DNA of 64,000 nt from assembly GCA_031763025.1 (NCBI GenBank), contig JASSKH010000006.1, forward strand, positions 2,336,958 through 2,400,957, written 5' to 3'. The position numbers and the translations under genes are program-made. The notes beneath the pieces are model-generated. The model saw only the letters and a list, made by a program, of their open reading frames with translations, ran no database searches and was not told where the DNA came from. This document shows, in pieces, positions 63,103 to 64,000 of this stretch; the first letter of the stretch is position 1; each line of letters opens with the position of its first letter. The stretch comes from Macrocystis pyrifera. Lineage: Eukaryota > Sar > Phaeophyceae > Laminariales > Laminariaceae.

Positions 63103-63661
63103 AATGTACTATAGTAGTCGGAACCCACGATGGACCCAAAAACGAAATATCCCCGTAGGTTAACACACCATACCAGGTATTTGGCTATTATTACTAATGA
63201 TAATATGTCCCCCCACAACACTTGTCTGCTAAAATAATCCCTGTTGAATAGGGGTGTCAGAGTCCGAATGATTCTTATATTCTCGGCAAGAGCAGTATTA
63301 ACTATTTCATCCCTTCATTCACCCTATATATGACGCAGAGTATACCTGCAGAAGCGGGTTTCGGAAACGGTAAAAAAACAGATACAGTAGATCTGGATGA
63401 CGATGAGGTTTAACGATAGCTGGTGTGATATGTTGTATAATACGTACCTGATATAATATTAGGTTGTACCGCCCACCCAGCGCCCACCCTAGGCATTCTT
63501 CCTGGATATAGAGCGATACGGTTTCCTTCCGTGGGTACAGAGTGGATGTATCTAGTCTATACGTAAAGCGCATTTTCCAATCCAACACCTACCAAATCCC
63601 CCGGTATACATGTTGGGTATAAAAAAAAATGCGAAATCCCACAAAAATAAGGTTGCATAAT
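63103..63661. other. Unassigned, left unit of a diverged direct repeat
   Basis: ATTCTTCCTGGATATAGAGC (63496), GGTTTCCTTCCGTGG and ATTTTCCAATCC have ordered counterparts about 370 bp on (63861-63945). Confidence 0.5.
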
Positions 63662-63802
63662 ATGTCGTTTTTACGTGACATCGTCAAAGAGATACACGCA
63701 GAAACAGATGATTCATTCGCACAAATTCTACTCTACACACCGGGTATAGATTTTGGTGTGCTCTTGTCTCCGAAAGAAGATCATTTGCAACACACCGAAT
63801 AA
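63662..63802 (+). CDS. Short open frame of 46 residues, unrecognised
   Basis: ATG at 63662, TAA at 63800-63802. The peptide starts M-S-F-L-R-D-I-V-K-E-I-H and is acidic and amphipathic, ending H-L-Q-H-T-E. Codon use looks normal and no repeat family overlaps it. It may be a host exon or chance. No promoter, splice or family evidence. Confidence 0.25.
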   Translation: MSFLRDIVKEIHAETDDSFAQILLYTPGIDFGVLLSPKEDHLQHTE

Positions 63803-64000
63803 TCCCTTGCGTTGTTTTCGTGCGTGCTATGTGTACGGCTTCATTTGTCCACCTGGCTATTCTTCCCGGCTATTAGAGCCATACAGCTTCCTTCCGTGGT
63901 CACAAACGTGAAGTATTTTCTCTAATCGTGCAACGCACATTCCAATTCAGCGCAAGTCGAGTCCCCTTGTACTTTTTTCGGGGGAACCAAGAAACTCGAA
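63803..64000. other. Right unit of the diverged direct repeat, window end
   Basis: ATTCTTCCCGGCTATTAGAG, GCTTCCTTCCGTGGTCACAA and ACATTCCAATTCAG repeat the block at 63490-63580. Confidence 0.5.

Overview
This window is a repeat-dominated piece of a eukaryotic nuclear genome. It has no bacterial gene organisation, no operon and no convincing host gene. Nearly every open frame is either a piece of a transposable element or an accidental frame through simple repeats. The Ty3/gypsy polyprotein, with a W-V-D-D palm motif and a terminal chromodomain, recalls elements I associate with oomycetes, brown algae and other protists. I cannot place the organism from sequence alone and treat 'alga or other stramenopile-like protist' as a weak inference. 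Working family names used below: M1 (TA-flanked MITE), M2 (~85-bp hairpin repeat), SINE-A (tRNA-like head, poly-A tail), SINE-B (dimeric tRNA-like), CR (poly-C-ended retroposon), LINE-C (non-LTR element with a poly-C 3' end), LINE-R (decayed non-LTR element), Gypsy-1 and LTR-2 (LTR elements).

Layout. 0-3.6 kb: M1/M2 copies, a PIF/Harbinger-like element (1196-1936), a 28-unit minisatellite (2329-3132) and a SINE-A copy split by a CR insertion. 3.6-19 kb: scattered M1, M2 and SINE-A copies, a TIR element (8300-8695), a ~1.1-kb hairpin (8857-9934) and a MULE-like element with a 9-bp target duplication (11345-11956). 19-30 kb: LINE-C 3' ends, a run of 94 C, SINE-B loci, a decayed tyrosine recombinase (26795-27520). 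30.2-32.2 kb: a TAAC/GTTA-rich element inserted inside an M1 copy. 32-37 kb: M1, M2, SINE-B and microsatellites. 37.05-42.8 kb: an intact Gypsy-1 with identical LTRs. 43-47 kb: a full-length CR, a LINE-C fragment split by M1, more M1. 47.2-54.3 kb: decayed LINE-R on the minus strand. 54.3-57.95 kb: CR copies and unassigned GC-rich DNA. 57.96-61.24 kb: LTR-2, a young LTR element without pol. 61.2-64 kb: CR copies head to tail, SINE-B, and an end segment with a short open frame.

How the parts relate. The clearest system is a set of poly-C-ended retroposons. LINE-C ends in AATGAGTACA followed by a C run, and the non-coding CR family ends in AATGAGTAC followed by a C run. Many 5'-truncated copies of both also begin directly after a C run. 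One CR copy sits inside the G6 tract of a SINE-A copy. This fits a LINE that primes on C/G homopolymers and moves CR in trans, with target duplications hidden in the C tract. SINE-A carries poly-A, so a second retrotransposition machinery with a different tail is implied. Two LTR elements with identical LTRs indicate recent activity.
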